Source of the DNA: Nocardioides glacieisoli
GTDB taxonomy: Bacteria; Actinomycetota; Actinomycetes; Propionibacteriales; Nocardioidaceae
NCBI RefSeq assembly: GCF_004137245.1
Contig: NZ_SDWS01000001.1
Coordinates: forward strand, 496,001 to 560,000
Length of the DNA: 64,000 bases
Direction: 5' to 3'
Shown here: piece by piece, positions 32,892 through 42,568 of the stretch
How the letters are laid out: each line of letters begins with the position of its first letter
Position numbering within the stretch: position 1 is the first letter of the stretch
The notes under the pieces: model-generated
Databases searched by the model: none
Told to the model about the DNA's origin: nothing
The model's input: only the letters and a program-made list of their open reading frames with translations
Position numbers and translations under genes: made by a program

Positions 32892-33423
32892 CGGAGGTCT
32901 CCTGCTGGGGGAGCGTGGCGAGGGCGGCGTCCTCGGTCCGGATCCGCACCGCGAGCAGCCCGGCGTTGAGGATCGTGAAGACGACTGCGGTGATCCAGGC
33001 CGCGTGCACGAGCGGGAGCGCGACGCCCTCGATCACCACGGCGACGTAGTTGGGGTGCCGCAGGAGGCGGTAGGGGCCGGAGGTGACCGGGGCGAGGCCG
33101 GGCACGATGATCACGCGGGTGTTCCACCGCCGCCCGAGCGTCGCGATGCACCACCAGCGCAGCGCCTGCGAGGCGACCACGAGGGCGAGCATCGACCAGG
33201 CCAGCACCGACGGCACGTCGGGTCGGCGCACCCACGCCTCGACGAGCGCCCCGACGAGCAGCGCGGTGTGGAGCACGACCATGAAGGGGAAGTGGCCGAG
33301 CCCGCTCTCGACGCCGCCTCGATCGCGGCTCCACGCGGCGTTGCGGACCGAGACGACGAGCTCGGCGACGCGCTCGAGACCGACGAGCGCGACGAGGACG
33401 GTGAAGGCCAGGAGCGTGGTCAT
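32884..33423 (-). CDS. ICMT-type membrane methyltransferase, SrsB-like by context
   Basis: The 179-residue integral membrane protein has about four to five helices and the isoprenylcysteine methyltransferase C-terminal signature, [29 protein letters not shown], where R-H-P-N-Y is part of the SAM/substrate site. In bacteria these proteins methylate small lipophilic hydroxyl groups. The SrsB methyltransferase of streptomycete phenolic-lipid operons is the closest contextual match. The ATG at 33423 overlaps the stop of the type III PKS gene (ATGA). Confidence 0.82.
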   Translation of the reverse strand: MTTLLAFTVLVALVGLERVAELVVSVRNAAWSRDRGGVESGLGHFPFMVVLHTALLVGALVEAWVRRPDVPSVLAWSMLALVVASQALRWWCIATLGRRWNTRVIIVPGLAPVTSGPYRLLRHPNYVAVVIEGVALPLVHAAWITAVVFTILNAGLLAVRIRTEDAALATLPQQETSDA

Positions 33424-34475
33424 GCGTCGGCCCTCAGCAGCACGATCTCGGAGCAGAAGCCCGGCCCCATCGCGAGCAGCACGCCGTGGCTTCCCGGCTC
33501 GGGCGGGCGTTGGGCGAGGGTGTCCTCGAGGACGTGGAGGACCGAGACCGACGACAGGTTGCCGACCCGCGCCAGCGAGTCCCAGGTCAGCTGCAGGGCC
33601 TCGCGGGGCACCTCGAGGGCGGCCTGCAGGGCCTCGATGACCTTGGGGCCTCCGGGGTGGCAGACCCACCAGCCGATGTCGTCGCGCGTGAGGTCGTGGT
33701 CGGCGAGGAAGGCGTCGACGTCGCCGCGGATGAAGAGCTCGACGAGGTTCGGCACCTCGGCGTCGAGGACGATCCGCAGGCCGGAGCCCGCCACGTCGAA
33801 GCCCATCGTGCGCTCGCTGTCGGGGTAGAGCCGGCTGCGCGAGTCGAGGACCTGCACCGTGCCGCCGTGCCGGGCGTCGCCCACGGCCACCACGGCCGAG
33901 GCCCCGTCGCCGAAGAGGCCGCTCGCCACCAGGTTGGGCACGGACGTGTCGTCGCGCTGCAGGGTGAGCGAGCACAGCTCGACCGCGACCAGCACCGCGG
34001 TGTGGTCGGGGTGGCCGAGCAGGTAGTCGTGCACGCGGGCGATCCCGGCGGCACCGGCCACGCACCCGAGGCCGACCAGCGGCATCCGGCGTACGTCCTC
34101 GCGCAGCCCGACCACTCCGGCGATCCGGGCGTCGAGGGACGGCACGGCCAGCCCGGTGACCGTCGCGGTGACGATGAGGTCGACGTCGGACGGGGTGAGG
34201 TCGGCGGCCTTCAGTGCGTCGACCAGCGCCTGCGCGCCGAGCTCGACGGCGTGCTCGATGAAGAGGTCGTTGGCGTGGCCGAAGTCGCCGAGCGTCGCGT
34301 AGTCGGCGAGCGGCAGCACCGTGTGCCGCCGCTCGACGCCGGAGTTGCGGTGGAACCTCCTCAGCAGCGCGTGGTCGAGGCTCCGCTCGGAGATCACGGA
34401 CGTGAAGGCCTCGGTGATCTCGGCCTGGGGGTAGGAGTGCGCGGGCAGGGCGCTGCGCGCGGCCAGGATCCTCAT
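33420..34475 (-). CDS. Type III polyketide synthase
   Basis: The 351-residue protein is a chalcone-synthase-like homodimeric ketosynthase. The catalytic triad can be placed at Cys138 ([11 protein letters not shown]), His273 (VCHPGGPK) and Asn306 (RVGNLSSVS), and the C-terminal [11 protein letters not shown] loop is present. Such enzymes condense malonyl units on an acyl starter to resorcinols, pyrones or naphthalene products. The downstream methyltransferase and flavoprotein point to an alkylresorcinol-type product. The upstream UbiA and prenyl reductase genes raise the possibility that the ring is also prenylated. The product cannot be read from the sequence. Confidence 0.92.
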   Translation of the reverse strand: MRILAARSALPAHSYPQAEITEAFTSVISERSLDHALLRRFHRNSGVERRHTVLPLADYATLGDFGHANDLFIEHAVELGAQALVDALKAADLTPSDVDLIVTATVTGLAVPSLDARIAGVVGLREDVRRMPLVGLGCVAGAAGIARVHDYLLGHPDHTAVLVAVELCSLTLQRDDTSVPNLVASGLFGDGASAVVAVGDARHGGTVQVLDSRSRLYPDSERTMGFDVAGSGLRIVLDAEVPNLVELFIRGDVDAFLADHDLTRDDIGWWVCHPGGPKVIEALQAALEVPREALQLTWDSLARVGNLSSVSVLHVLEDTLAQRPPEPGSHGVLLAMGPGFCSEIVLLRADA

Positions 34476-35656
34476 GCGGGTGTCCTTGCGGGTCGGGGTC
34501 GGGGGAGCGGGACCAGGCTGCGGGTCAGCCCGGCCACCAGGCGGGAGTCGATGCGGCCTCCGCCGAGGCCGATCTCGACGAGGGTGTCGAAGACGTGCCG
34601 GTCACGACCGGCGGCGCGGATGCCGGCGTCGACGACGCGCGGGGACTGCGCGAGCCGGGAGGCCGCCCAGGTGTGGCGCAGGTGTGCGCCGAGGAGCGAC
34701 CGCACCACGTGCCGGTGGCGCGCGCCGGCGGCCTCGGGGCGACCGAGCGCGACCGCTCGAGCGGCGGTGCGACCGGCGGCGATCCCGGTGGCGACGGCGT
34801 AGTAGATGCCCTCGCCGGTCATCGGGTTCACCAGCCCGGCGGCGTCGCCGACCAGGAGGACGGGTCCGTCGGGCTGGTCCCAGCGCCAGCTGCTCAGCGG
34901 CAGGTGGTGCCCGCGCCAGTCGCTGCCGGTGCTGGCGGCCCCGGGCACGAGCTGCTCGAGCTGGTCGAGGAGGAGCCGGCGGCTGGGAGGACGGGTGCCG
35001 GACCGCTCCGTGGGCAGCAGCTCGCCGTAGCCGACGTTGGCGAGGCCGTCGCCGCGGTCGAAGGCCCAGGCGTACGACGTGTGCGTGCGGTCGCCGAAGC
35101 GGATGACCTGGCGGCCGCGCACGGCGTCGGTGACGGGCGCGTAGCCGCGGATGGCGATGGCTCGCCGGTCCCGGCGCCTGCCGAGGAGCGCCTGCCGCAC
35201 GAGGGAGTGGGCACCATCTGCGCCGACCACCACAGCGGCGCGAAGGTCACCGGAGACCACCGGACCCGTGTCGTCGACCGTGACCGACGTGACGCGGTGG
35301 CGGCGCAGGACGGCTCCCGCGGCCACGGCGTGCTCGACGAGGCGCGCGTCGAGGACCCGGCGCGGCACGACCCAGGCGTCGCGCCGCATCGGCCCGGCGA
35401 CGGCCACGTCGCCGTGGGCGAGCTCGAGGTCGCGCAGGGGCGTCCAGCCGTCGACGACGTCGGCGGCACCGACCTCGGCGAGGGCGTCGACCGCGTGCGG
35501 GGCGATGCCGTCGCCGCACGACTTGTCGCGGGGGAAGTCGCTGCGGTCGAGCAGCAGCACGCGCAGCGACGGGTCCTCGGTCAGTGCGCCGAGTGCGGCG
35601 CTGGCGCCGGCCGGCCCGGCTCCGACGACCACCAGGTCCCAGGTCTCGTCGGTCAT
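34472..35656 (-). CDS. Geranylgeranyl reductase family flavoprotein
   Basis: The 394-residue protein (ATG 35656) has the N-terminal FAD-binding [17 protein letters not shown], the family-specific [21 protein letters not shown] and [17 protein letters not shown], and [21 protein letters not shown]. These mark the geranylgeranyl reductase family, which saturates double bonds of prenyl chains attached to lipids or quinones. Its ATG overlaps the UbiA stop and its own stop overlaps the type III PKS start by 4 bp, placing prenyl transfer, prenyl reduction and polyketide synthesis side by side. The substrate is inferred from context. Confidence 0.85.
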   Translation of the reverse strand: MTDETWDLVVVGAGPAGASAALGALTEDPSLRVLLLDRSDFPRDKSCGDGIAPHAVDALAEVGAADVVDGWTPLRDLELAHGDVAVAGPMRRDAWVVPRRVLDARLVEHAVAAGAVLRRHRVTSVTVDDTGPVVSGDLRAAVVVGADGAHSLVRQALLGRRRDRRAIAIRGYAPVTDAVRGRQVIRFGDRTHTSYAWAFDRGDGLANVGYGELLPTERSGTRPPSRRLLLDQLEQLVPGAASTGSDWRGHHLPLSSWRWDQPDGPVLLVGDAAGLVNPMTGEGIYYAVATGIAAGRTAARAVALGRPEAAGARHRHVVRSLLGAHLRHTWAASRLAQSPRVVDAGIRAAGRDRHVFDTLVEIGLGGGRIDSRLVAGLTRSLVPLPRPRPARTPA

Positions 35657-36480
35657 CGCGCCACCACCAGGAGGGTCGCGTCGAGGAGAGCGATGGCGAT
35701 CGCGGCCAGGAAGGGCCGCCGGCCGGAGCCGCGGACCACGACGAGCGCGAGCGCCAGGGTGACGACCGCGGCCACGCCAGCCGGGACCGGCGGGACCGAG
35801 GCGCCCGCCAGCACGACGGCGGTCGCGGCCACGAGCACCGCTGCGGCCACCGGGGCGATCCAGCGGGGACCGAGCCGGTGCGGCAGGCCACGGACGCCGG
35901 TCGCCGCGTCGGCGTCGAGGTCGGGCAGCACGTTGAGCAGGTGCGCGCCCACGCCGAGCAGCGCGGCACCGACCGGCCACCACCACGGCGGCGCCGCGTC
36001 GTCGGCGTACGACACCACGGCCGTCAGGCCGCCGAAGCTCGCGGCGTAGGGAGCCCACGACCATGCGGTGGACTTGAGGCCGAGGTTGTAGGCCCACGCC
36101 GACGCGACGCAGCCGAGGTGGATGAGTCCGGGGAGCAGCCCGAGGGCGAGCGAGAGAACGACGCAGGCGACGACGGCGGCCACACAGGCGCCGCGCACGA
36201 CGCCGAGCGACGCCTCGCCGGTCGCGAGGGGCTTGTCGGCGCGTCCCGCGCGCCGGTCGCGGCCCACGTCGACGAGGTCGTTGCTCCAGCCGACGGACAG
36301 CTGGCCGGCGAGCACCGCCGCGACGACGAGGAGGGTCGTCCCGGCATCGAGGCCCTGGGCGGTTGCCAGCAGGCCGGACAGCACCGTGACCGCGAGCGCC
36401 GGCCCGGCATGCGCGGCATGCACGAGACCCCGGACGGCAGGTCCGGTGGTTCCGCGGCCGTGCGAGAGCTCGGTGCTCAC
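35653..36480 (-). CDS. UbiA-family prenyltransferase
   Basis: The 275-residue membrane protein has about eight helices and the two aspartate-rich prenyl-diphosphate motifs of the UbiA family, NDLVDVGRDRRAGR (NDxxDxxxD) and LPDLDADAATG (DxDxD). It should attach a polyprenyl chain, probably the C20 chain made by CrtE, to an acceptor. In C50-carotenoid pathways a UbiA protein (CrtEb) elongates lycopene. Here the reductase and PKS neighbours favour an aromatic acceptor, but both remain open. A GTG start at 36480 is set by overlap with the PAP2 stop. Confidence 0.87.
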   Translation of the reverse strand: MSTELSHGRGTTGPAVRGLVHAAHAGPALAVTVLSGLLATAQGLDAGTTLLVVAAVLAGQLSVGWSNDLVDVGRDRRAGRADKPLATGEASLGVVRGACVAAVVACVVLSLALGLLPGLIHLGCVASAWAYNLGLKSTAWSWAPYAASFGGLTAVVSYADDAAPPWWWPVGAALLGVGAHLLNVLPDLDADAATGVRGLPHRLGPRWIAPVAAAVLVAATAVVLAGASVPPVPAGVAAVVTLALALVVVRGSGRRPFLAAIAIALLDATLLVVAR

Positions 36481-37340
36481 GGGGCCTCCTCGGTGAGGCC
36501 CGGCACGGACCTCTTCCCGCGACCGTACCCACCGGGCCGTGTGGCAACGGCGACGAGGACCGCGAGGACGGCGACCGCCCAGCCCGCGAGGACGTCGACG
36601 ACGTAGTGCTCGCCCGTGTGGACGAGCGTCAGCCCCATCGCGAGGGCGTACGCCGACAGCGCGAGGCGGACGGCCGGTGAGACGGACGGCCAGAGGAAGA
36701 GGGCGACGAGGAGGGCCGCGCCGGCGTGGAGCGAGGGCATCGCGGCCACCGGGTTGCTGCCCGCCTGTCCGGCCTCGGTGAGCCGGCCGACGACGTCGAG
36801 GTGCAGCAGGTCCCACCCGACGTGCGAGGTGCGGGCGACCTCGCCGATGTCGCCGCGCTGCGAGGCGAGCCACGGGGGTGCGGCGGGGTAGACGACGTAG
36901 CCGGTGATGCCGACGACCGACATCGTCAGGGCGGCGACCACCCACTCCCGGAACCGGTCGCGGACCGCGAACCACACGACGGCCGTGACGAGGGGGATCA
37001 CCACGAAGTGCGTGACGTAGACGAGCGCCGCGACCGCGTCCCACCAGTGGGGTGCGCCGTCGGACAGTCGGGCCTGCAGCCAGACGGTGGGGACGACGCC
37101 GAAGAGTCCCTCGTCGGCCCGCGCGGGGCCGAGGACGTGGAGCGGTGCCCCGACCCGGTTGGTGTCCTCGCCGTCGCCGGTGCCGAGTGGGGCGGTGATC
37201 CAGTGCGCGATCCCGTAGGCGACGAGGATCACGCTGAGCGGCGACCAGGCGATGAGAAGCTGGGCGATCGGCCCGTGCCGCGAGTCCTCGGCGGGCGGCG
37301 ACGCCAGGTCGGTCCGTGGTCGGGTCGCCTCGGTCGTCAT
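36477..37340 (-). CDS. PAP2-superfamily membrane phosphatase or transferase
   Basis: The 287-residue protein has about six membrane helices and PAP2 motifs MPSLHAGAALL (active-site SxH) and HTGEHYVVDVLAGW. The stretch GITGYVVYPAAPPWLA is typical of the AUR1/inositol-phosphorylceramide-synthase-like branch. It may dephosphorylate a lipid phosphate or diphosphate or transfer a polar head group. In this operon a prenyl diphosphate or an acyl donor lipid is a possible substrate, which is guesswork. ATG 37340 overlaps the upstream stop by 4 bp. Confidence 0.8.
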   Translation of the reverse strand: MTTEATRPRTDLASPPAEDSRHGPIAQLLIAWSPLSVILVAYGIAHWITAPLGTGDGEDTNRVGAPLHVLGPARADEGLFGVVPTVWLQARLSDGAPHWWDAVAALVYVTHFVVIPLVTAVVWFAVRDRFREWVVAALTMSVVGITGYVVYPAAPPWLASQRGDIGEVARTSHVGWDLLHLDVVGRLTEAGQAGSNPVAAMPSLHAGAALLVALFLWPSVSPAVRLALSAYALAMGLTLVHTGEHYVVDVLAGWAVAVLAVLVAVATRPGGYGRGKRSVPGLTEEAP

Positions 37341-37834
37341 CGGAGGCTCCCGCGGCGCTCGAGTCGATCGATCAGTGGCAGCGTCCGGAACCGGTTGTAG
37401 CGCTGGATGGCGATGAAGGGCACGTTGACCAGTACCCCGTAGGCCACCAGCAGGACGGCCGCGACCGGCGGGTTCCACAGCACGAAGAGCGGCGCGCAGG
37501 CCATCGCCCACCAGTGGGTGAGCTCGGCGCGCCGCGTCTCGCGCACGAAGATCCGCAGGCCCTCGACGTCGCGTGCGGGCAGCTCACGCTTGCTGACCCC
37601 GCCCTCGAAGAGGGCGCCGGCCTCGGGCAGCCGGTCCTTCCAGCGGTGGATGCGGAGCCGGCGGCGGTACCACCCGCCGCCCGCCTCGAAGCGGCGCCCG
37701 CGCAGCAGCGGGCCGTCGCGGTCGAGCCGGTGGTCGCTGACGCGGTGGGCGGCGTAGCCCGTCACGGCGTGGAAGAACCCCCAAGCGAGGACGTCGACGA
37801 CGATGGTCAACCACGGCGGCATGACGTACCCCAT
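37337..37834 (-). CDS. CrtO-like glycosyl-carotenoid acyltransferase
   Basis: The 165-residue membrane protein has three to four helices and the sequence IHRWKDRLPEAGALFEGGVSKREL followed by FIAIQRYNRFRT. This is the pattern I recall for glycosyl-4,4'-diaponeurosporenoate acyltransferase (CrtO of staphyloxanthin synthesis) and its actinobacterial relatives. It would esterify a carotenoid-bound sugar with a fatty acid. Its position after a CrtQ-like glycosyltransferase supports this. The ATG at 37834 overlaps the upstream stop by one base (ATGA pattern). Confidence 0.75.
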   Translation of the reverse strand: MGYVMPPWLTIVVDVLAWGFFHAVTGYAAHRVSDHRLDRDGPLLRGRRFEAGGGWYRRRLRIHRWKDRLPEAGALFEGGVSKRELPARDVEGLRIFVRETRRAELTHWWAMACAPLFVLWNPPVAAVLLVAYGVLVNVPFIAIQRYNRFRTLPLIDRLERRGSLR

Positions 37835-38976
37835 CAGGCCGCCTCCCGGGTCGTGCGGTCGCGCCGCAGGTCGACCGGTCGACCGCGCCAGCTCACCGAG
37901 CGGCGTACGACCGTCAGCAGCACCGAGCGCGCGAAGACCAGGTCGAAGGCGAGCAGGGGGAGCGGGAACAGCGCCCAGGCCCACCACCGGAAGGACCCCG
38001 CCGTACGCAGCACGGAGCGCAGCTGCAGGGCCGCCACGAGCCACGCCGCCACCCAGATGACCGTCGAGGTCCCAGCCCTCCCGCTGAACGCGTCGACGAC
38101 GGCACCCAGGGTCCCGAGCGCGACGACGTGGTGGGCGCAGACCCACAGCACGGTCGCGAGCGACGCGAGTGGGTTCGCCGCTGACGCACCCGAGGCGATG
38201 TTCTTGCTCCACCCGGACACCAGCTGCGCGGCGCCGCCCGGGTAGCTGCGCATGGAGACCACGTCGGTGCCGACGAAGGAGGTCACCGGCAGGCCCGCCA
38301 GGTCGTAGGCCCGCGCGAGCTGGACGTCGTCGAGTATCTCGCCGCGCACGGCGCGGTGGCCGCCGACCAGCTCGTAGTCGGCGCGCGAGGTGAGCAGGCA
38401 CGGCCCGAAGGCCATCGGCCGCCGCGCGCGGCGTCCGGTGAAGGCGGCACTGGCCATGAGTGCGACGGCGTTGAAGTAGGCCGACGCCTGCTCGTAGGTC
38501 CGGACGACCCGGTGGTGCGGCTGCACCGAGACCAGCCCGCCGTGCTGGTGGTGGGCGGCCTGCAGGCGCCCCAGGGCGTCCGGCGCGAGCACGGTGTCGG
38601 CGTCGAGGAAGAGCAAGAGGTCGCCGGTCGTGGCCTCGGCGCCGGTGTGGCACGCCCAGGCCTTGCCGGTCCAGCCCTCCGGGCGCGACCGGGCGGCGAC
38701 CACGCGCACACCCGCGGCAGCCGCGACGGCCGCGGTCCGGTCGGACGAGTCGTCGTCGACGACCACGACCTCGACCGCCACCTCGCCCTCCGACTGCGAC
38801 CCGAGCGAGGCCAGGAGTGCCGGCAGGGTCCTCTCCTCGTCGCGGGCAGGCACCACCACCGAGACCGTGCGTCCCTGTCCTGGTGCCGTGGGCGGCAGCG
38901 TCCGGATGTCGCGCAGCAGCCACAGCGGCACGCATCCGGCCACGAGCAGCACGACGGCCAGCACCAGGTCAGGCAC
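37834..38976 (-). CDS. GT2 glycosyltransferase, CrtQ-like
   Basis: The 380-residue enzyme has one N-terminal membrane helix, a family 2 glycosyltransferase domain (VSVVVPARDEERTLPALLASL, VVVVDDDSSDRTAAVA, LLLFLDADTVLAPDAL with the DxD-type motif, DDVQLARAYDLAGLPV) and about four C-terminal membrane helices. The layout is that of 4,4'-diaponeurosporenoate glycosyltransferase CrtQ and similar carotenoid glucosyltransferases. It would add a sugar to a carotenoid hydroxylated by the neighbouring P450. It overlaps the P450 gene by 8 bp. Confidence 0.8.
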   Translation of the reverse strand: MPDLVLAVVLLVAGCVPLWLLRDIRTLPPTAPGQGRTVSVVVPARDEERTLPALLASLGSQSEGEVAVEVVVVDDDSSDRTAAVAAAAGVRVVAARSRPEGWTGKAWACHTGAEATTGDLLLFLDADTVLAPDALGRLQAAHHQHGGLVSVQPHHRVVRTYEQASAYFNAVALMASAAFTGRRARRPMAFGPCLLTSRADYELVGGHRAVRGEILDDVQLARAYDLAGLPVTSFVGTDVVSMRSYPGGAAQLVSGWSKNIASGASAANPLASLATVLWVCAHHVVALGTLGAVVDAFSGRAGTSTVIWVAAWLVAALQLRSVLRTAGSFRWWAWALFPLPLLAFDLVFARSVLLTVVRRSVSWRGRPVDLRRDRTTREAA

Positions 38977-40360
38977 GGCGACCTCCGGACACCGGGAGCG
39001 GCGTGAGCTCGAGGTGCATCCCGCCGCGCGGGTGGACGGCCACCTGGGCCTCGGGGTCGGGTCGGCGCCAGCCCGCCGGGAGCCCGACGTGGTGCGTGGC
39101 GAGGAGCCGGTCGAGCACGACGGCCATCTCGCCGAGGGCGAGCTCGCGACCGATGCAGAGCCGCGGACCCTGGCCGAACGGGAGGTACGCCGTCCGGCCG
39201 GCGCCGGTCTCGAGGAACCGCTCCGGCCGGAACTCCTCGGGGTCGGACCACACGTCCGGCCTGCGGTGGACGAGCCACGGGCTGATGATCGCCAGCGTGC
39301 CGGCCGGGACCTCGACGCCGCCCAGCACGTCGTCGCGGTCCGAGCGTCGCGAGACCACCCAGGCCGGGGGGAACAGCCGCAGTGCTTCGTCGATGACCGC
39401 CCGGGTCCAGGGGATGCGGTCGCGGTGGTCGAGCAGGGAGACCGGTCCGGGCAGCGTTGCCAGCTCGTCGCGGACCCGCTCCTGCGCGTCGCGGTCCTCG
39501 GCGAGGAGCATGAGGGTCCAGGTGAGCGAGGCGGCGACGGTCTCGTGGCCGGCGATCACCATCGTGACGAGCTCGTCGCGGACCTCCCTGTCGGTGAGGC
39601 CGCTGTCGAGGAGCAGGCCGAGGAGGTCGTCGCCGTGCGGGACGGCACCGGGCGCCGACGGTCGCGCGCGCCGCTCCGCCATCAGCTGGGCGGTGACGGT
39701 GTCGAGGCGTCGCCGTGCCGATCGGAGTCGGAGGTTGGTCCGCGTCGGTGCCCACTCGGCCGTCGGCAGGATCGAGCGCCCGAGCCGGACCACGATCTCG
39801 GCAGCCTGGCTGCTGGCGTGCAACAGGTCGTCGGCATGGCCGCCGAGGTCCGCGGAGAACAGCGCCCGCCCGACGGCGTCGAGCCCGATCCGGTGCATGA
39901 GGGACGCGACGTCGACGACGCCCGGGCCGTCGGTCGGGAGCGTCGTGCGCATCGCGTCGTCGGCGGCGGAGCGCACGCGGCCGCTCACCGCGGTGAGCCG
40001 CTCGTGGTGGAACGCGGGCGCGGCCAGCCGACGGTGCTCGATCCAGTTCGGCTCGGCCGAGGCCAGCAGTCCGGGGCCGGTCACCCGCCCGAGGGCGGCG
40101 TACTGCACCGTGCTCTTGCCCCAGTGGCGTGCCCCGGTCTGCAGGACCTGCCGCACGTCGTCGGGGTCGTTGACGAGGAGCGCCGGCGAGCCGGGCACGG
40201 GGAACGAGACCAGGTCGCCGTAGCGCCGCTGCACCTGCCCGAGGAAGGTGAGCGGGTCGCGGCGCACGGACCGGAAGACGCGCGCCATGTCGGTCGACGT
40301 CGGACCCGGTACGCCGATCTCGGTGGGCTGCATCGCCTGCAGCCGCTCGGTGATGGTCAT
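38969..40360 (-). CDS. Cytochrome P450 of the carotenoid operon
   Basis: The 463-residue P450 has the I-helix VIAGHETVAASLTW, the ExxR motif in DEALRLFPP, an aromatic-Arg segment EEFRPERFL and the heme-binding loop FGQGPRLCIGREL with the Cys ligand. The general look is that of the CYP175/CYP102-like bacterial group, which includes a beta-carotene 3-hydroxylase in Thermus. Placed directly after crtYc/crtYd and before a glycosyltransferase, it most likely hydroxylates the cyclised carotenoid end group. The ATG at 40360 overlaps the stop of crtYd. The redox partners are not encoded nearby. Confidence 0.88.
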   Translation of the reverse strand: MTITERLQAMQPTEIGVPGPTSTDMARVFRSVRRDPLTFLGQVQRRYGDLVSFPVPGSPALLVNDPDDVRQVLQTGARHWGKSTVQYAALGRVTGPGLLASAEPNWIEHRRLAAPAFHHERLTAVSGRVRSAADDAMRTTLPTDGPGVVDVASLMHRIGLDAVGRALFSADLGGHADDLLHASSQAAEIVVRLGRSILPTAEWAPTRTNLRLRSARRRLDTVTAQLMAERRARPSAPGAVPHGDDLLGLLLDSGLTDREVRDELVTMVIAGHETVAASLTWTLMLLAEDRDAQERVRDELATLPGPVSLLDHRDRIPWTRAVIDEALRLFPPAWVVSRRSDRDDVLGGVEVPAGTLAIISPWLVHRRPDVWSDPEEFRPERFLETGAGRTAYLPFGQGPRLCIGRELALGEMAVVLDRLLATHHVGLPAGWRRPDPEAQVAVHPRGGMHLELTPLPVSGGRRA

Positions 40361-40695
40361 GCGGCATCCCCGCGGGCGCGGTTGCGCCCCAGCCACGTCC
40401 ACGCCACGCAGGACAGCAGGACCAGCCCGAAGCCGAAGAGCAGGTCCTCGACCGGCGCGTAGAGCAGGCGCCACTCGCCGACGGCGACGACCCGGTCGTT
40501 GCCGAGGATGGTCGCGGGGTCGTACTGCACGATGCGCCGACCGGTCAGCCAGCCGTTGGTGAGCAGCTGGAAGAACACGATGATCGCGTAGGCGGACCAC
40601 CAGTCGCGGGTGCTGGTGACCCGGGTGCGGGCCACCCACCGGTCGACCACGACGGCGACCAGCACGCCCAGCACGGCGAGCGAGGTGTAGGTCAT
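40357..40695 (-). CDS. crtYd: Lycopene cyclase subunit CrtYd
   Basis: The 112-residue protein has three membrane helices and the lycopene cyclase domain motif LLYAPVEDLLFGFGLVLL (PxE[ED]xxF). Actinobacteria build their lycopene beta-cyclase from two such small subunits, and the partner CrtYc is encoded immediately upstream with a 4-bp overlap. The split pair can also carry C50 cyclase activity in some species. The assignment to d rather than c rests on gene order and the shorter TM pattern. Confidence 0.87.
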   Translation of the reverse strand: MTYTSLAVLGVLVAVVVDRWVARTRVTSTRDWWSAYAIIVFFQLLTNGWLTGRRIVQYDPATILGNDRVVAVGEWRLLYAPVEDLLFGFGLVLLSCVAWTWLGRNRARGDAA

Positions 40696-41018
40696 CGGTC
40701 CGCCACCCGGCGTCGGACGACCTTGACCGCCTCGAACGTCAGCACCGACACGACGGGGATGACGACGAAGAAGGCGACCTCCTCGAGCGGTATCCCGGCG
40801 ACGCGCGGCGGGAGCGTCTGCTCGGCGTCGAACCGCCAGTGGCCTGCGTGGGTCGCGTAGAGGTCCCACAGCAGGAACGGGGTGCCGGCCAGGAGGACGG
40901 TGAGGAGGAGCCGGCGCGGCTGGCGCAGCACGTCGAGTCGGAACGCGGGCACGAGCGGGAGGGTGCCGGCCAGGCAGAACGCCAGCATGGCGACGTAGGA
41001 CCAGTGCAGCAGGGTCAT
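40692..41018 (-). CDS. crtYc: Lycopene cyclase subunit CrtYc
   Basis: The 108-residue protein has three membrane helices and the motif RVAGIPLEEVAFFVVIPV (PxEExxFF), the hallmark of one half of the heterodimeric actinobacterial lycopene cyclase. The gene starts at ATG 41018, overlapping the crtI stop (ATGA), and its stop overlaps the crtYd start. Both halves are needed for cyclisation of lycopene ends. Confidence 0.88.
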   Translation of the reverse strand: MTLLHWSYVAMLAFCLAGTLPLVPAFRLDVLRQPRRLLLTVLLAGTPFLLWDLYATHAGHWRFDAEQTLPPRVAGIPLEEVAFFVVIPVVSVLTFEAVKVVRRRVADR

Positions 41019-42568
41019 CCACCCACCGGCCCGGAGGTGCGGTCGCCGGACAGGCGCTTGAGGACGAGCTCCGCACTGATCAGGCACATCGGCAGGCCGA
41101 CGCCCGGGATCGTCGTGGAGCCGGCGTAGAGCAGGCCGTCGACCTTGCTCGAGGCGTTGCCGGGACGCAGGAATGCGCTCTGTCGCAGGGTGTGCTCCAG
41201 CCCGAGGGCGCCGCCGCGCCACGAGTGGTAGCGCGTGGCGAAGTCCTGCGGACCGATGGTGTGGCGGACCCGGATCCGGTCGCGCAGGTCGGGCACGTCG
41301 GCCCACGCCGCGACCAGGTCGATCGCTGCGTCCGCGGTGCGCTCGACCAGGTCGTCGCCGTTGCCGTCGTCGCCGCCGGTGCCGATCGAGGTGTCGGCGG
41401 GCACTGGAACGAGGACGAACAGGTTCTCCGAGCCGGGCGGGGCGACCGAGCTGTCGGTCTCGGACGGCTTGCAGACGTAGATCGACGCCGGGTCGGGCAC
41501 CCGGGCGTCGCGACCGAAGATGTCGCCGAAGTTCTGGCGCCAGTCGGCGGTGAAGAAGAGCGTGTGGTGTGCCAGCTGGGGCAGCTCGCCGTCGACGCCC
41601 AGCATCGCGAGCACCGCGCCCGGACCGGGGGAGCGGCGGCGCCACGAGCGCTCGGGGTGGGTCTGCAGGTGATCGGGGAGCAGCGCGGTCTCGAGGTGGT
41701 GGAGGTCCGCGGCCCCGACGACGACGTCGGCATCGAGCGTGGTGGCGGTGCCGTGCCGGTCGACGTGCCGCACGCCCGAGACCCGGGGGCGACCGCGTCG
41801 CGCGGCGTGAGTCGTGATCGTGGTGACCTCGGCGCCCGTGTGCAGCCGCGCCCCGTGCTTCTCGGCCAGCAGCGCGATCGCCTCGACCAGGCGGGTGAAG
41901 CCGCCCTGCGGGTAGAGCACCCGGTCGCCGAGGTCGAGCCGGCTCATCAGGTGGTAGATGCTCGGTGCCCGGCTCGGCGACGACCCGAGGAAGACGGCGG
42001 GGTAGCCGAGGACCTGCTGGATCCGGCGGTCGGAGAACGACGCGGCGACGTGCTTCTCCAGCGAGCGGGTGAGCAGCCGGCCCAGGGACGGAGCACGGCG
42101 TACGACGTCGGCGCCGAGCAGCGAGGTGGGCGAGTCGAAGCTGTTGTAGAGGAAGCGGCGGAGCGCGACGTCGTAGGTGTCCTCGGCCGAGGCGAGGTAG
42201 GTGTCGAACCGGTCACCCGCGCCCGGCTCGATCGACTCGAAGAGGGCGCGGTTGTGCGCGCGGTCGGGGCGGAGGTCCACCGGGTCGGGGTGGCCCTCGA
42301 AGAAGACGCGGTAGCTGGGGTCGAGCACCCGGAGGTCGAGCTCGGCCTCGGCCGAGGTGCCCAGGAGGTCGAAGAAGTGCTCGAAGACCTCGGGCATGAG
42401 GTACCACGACGCGCCGGTGTCGAAGCGGAAGCCGTCGCGCTCGACGCTGCCGACCCGGCCGCCGACCTCGTCGTTCTTCTCGAGGAGGTCGACGCTGTGG
42501 CCGCGCGACGCCAGGAGCGCGGCGGTGGCGAGTCCGGCGATGCCACCACCGACGACCACCACCTTCAC
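41015..42568 (-). CDS. crtI: Phytoene desaturase
   Basis: CrtI (517 residues from a GTG start) dehydrogenates phytoene to lycopene with FAD. It begins VVVVGGGIAGLATAALLA, continues with LEKNDEVGGRVGSVERDGFRFDTGASWYLMPEVF and ends with LLYAGSTTIPGVGLPMCLISAELV, all characteristic of the bacterial CrtI family. It follows crtB with a 4-bp overlap (GTGA) and precedes crtYc. Confidence 0.95.
   Translation of the reverse strand: MKVVVVGGGIAGLATAALLASRGHSVDLLEKNDEVGGRVGSVERDGFRFDTGASWYLMPEVFEHFFDLLGTSAEAELDLRVLDPSYRVFFEGHPDPVDLRPDRAHNRALFESIEPGAGDRFDTYLASAEDTYDVALRRFLYNSFDSPTSLLGADVVRRAPSLGRLLTRSLEKHVAASFSDRRIQQVLGYPAVFLGSSPSRAPSIYHLMSRLDLGDRVLYPQGGFTRLVEAIALLAEKHGARLHTGAEVTTITTHAARRGRPRVSGVRHVDRHGTATTLDADVVVGAADLHHLETALLPDHLQTHPERSWRRRSPGPGAVLAMLGVDGELPQLAHHTLFFTADWRQNFGDIFGRDARVPDPASIYVCKPSETDSSVAPPGSENLFVLVPVPADTSIGTGGDDGNGDDLVERTADAAIDLVAAWADVPDLRDRIRVRHTIGPQDFATRYHSWRGGALGLEHTLRQSAFLRPGNASSKVDGLLYAGSTTIPGVGLPMCLISAELVLKRLSGDRTSGPVGG

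Noticed and set aside
31845..35656. Treating both flavoproteins as geranylgeranyl reductases
   Set aside because: They share the superfamily, but the second lies in the PKS-methyltransferase-flavoprotein order typical of phenolic-lipid hydroxylases, so separate roles are more likely.
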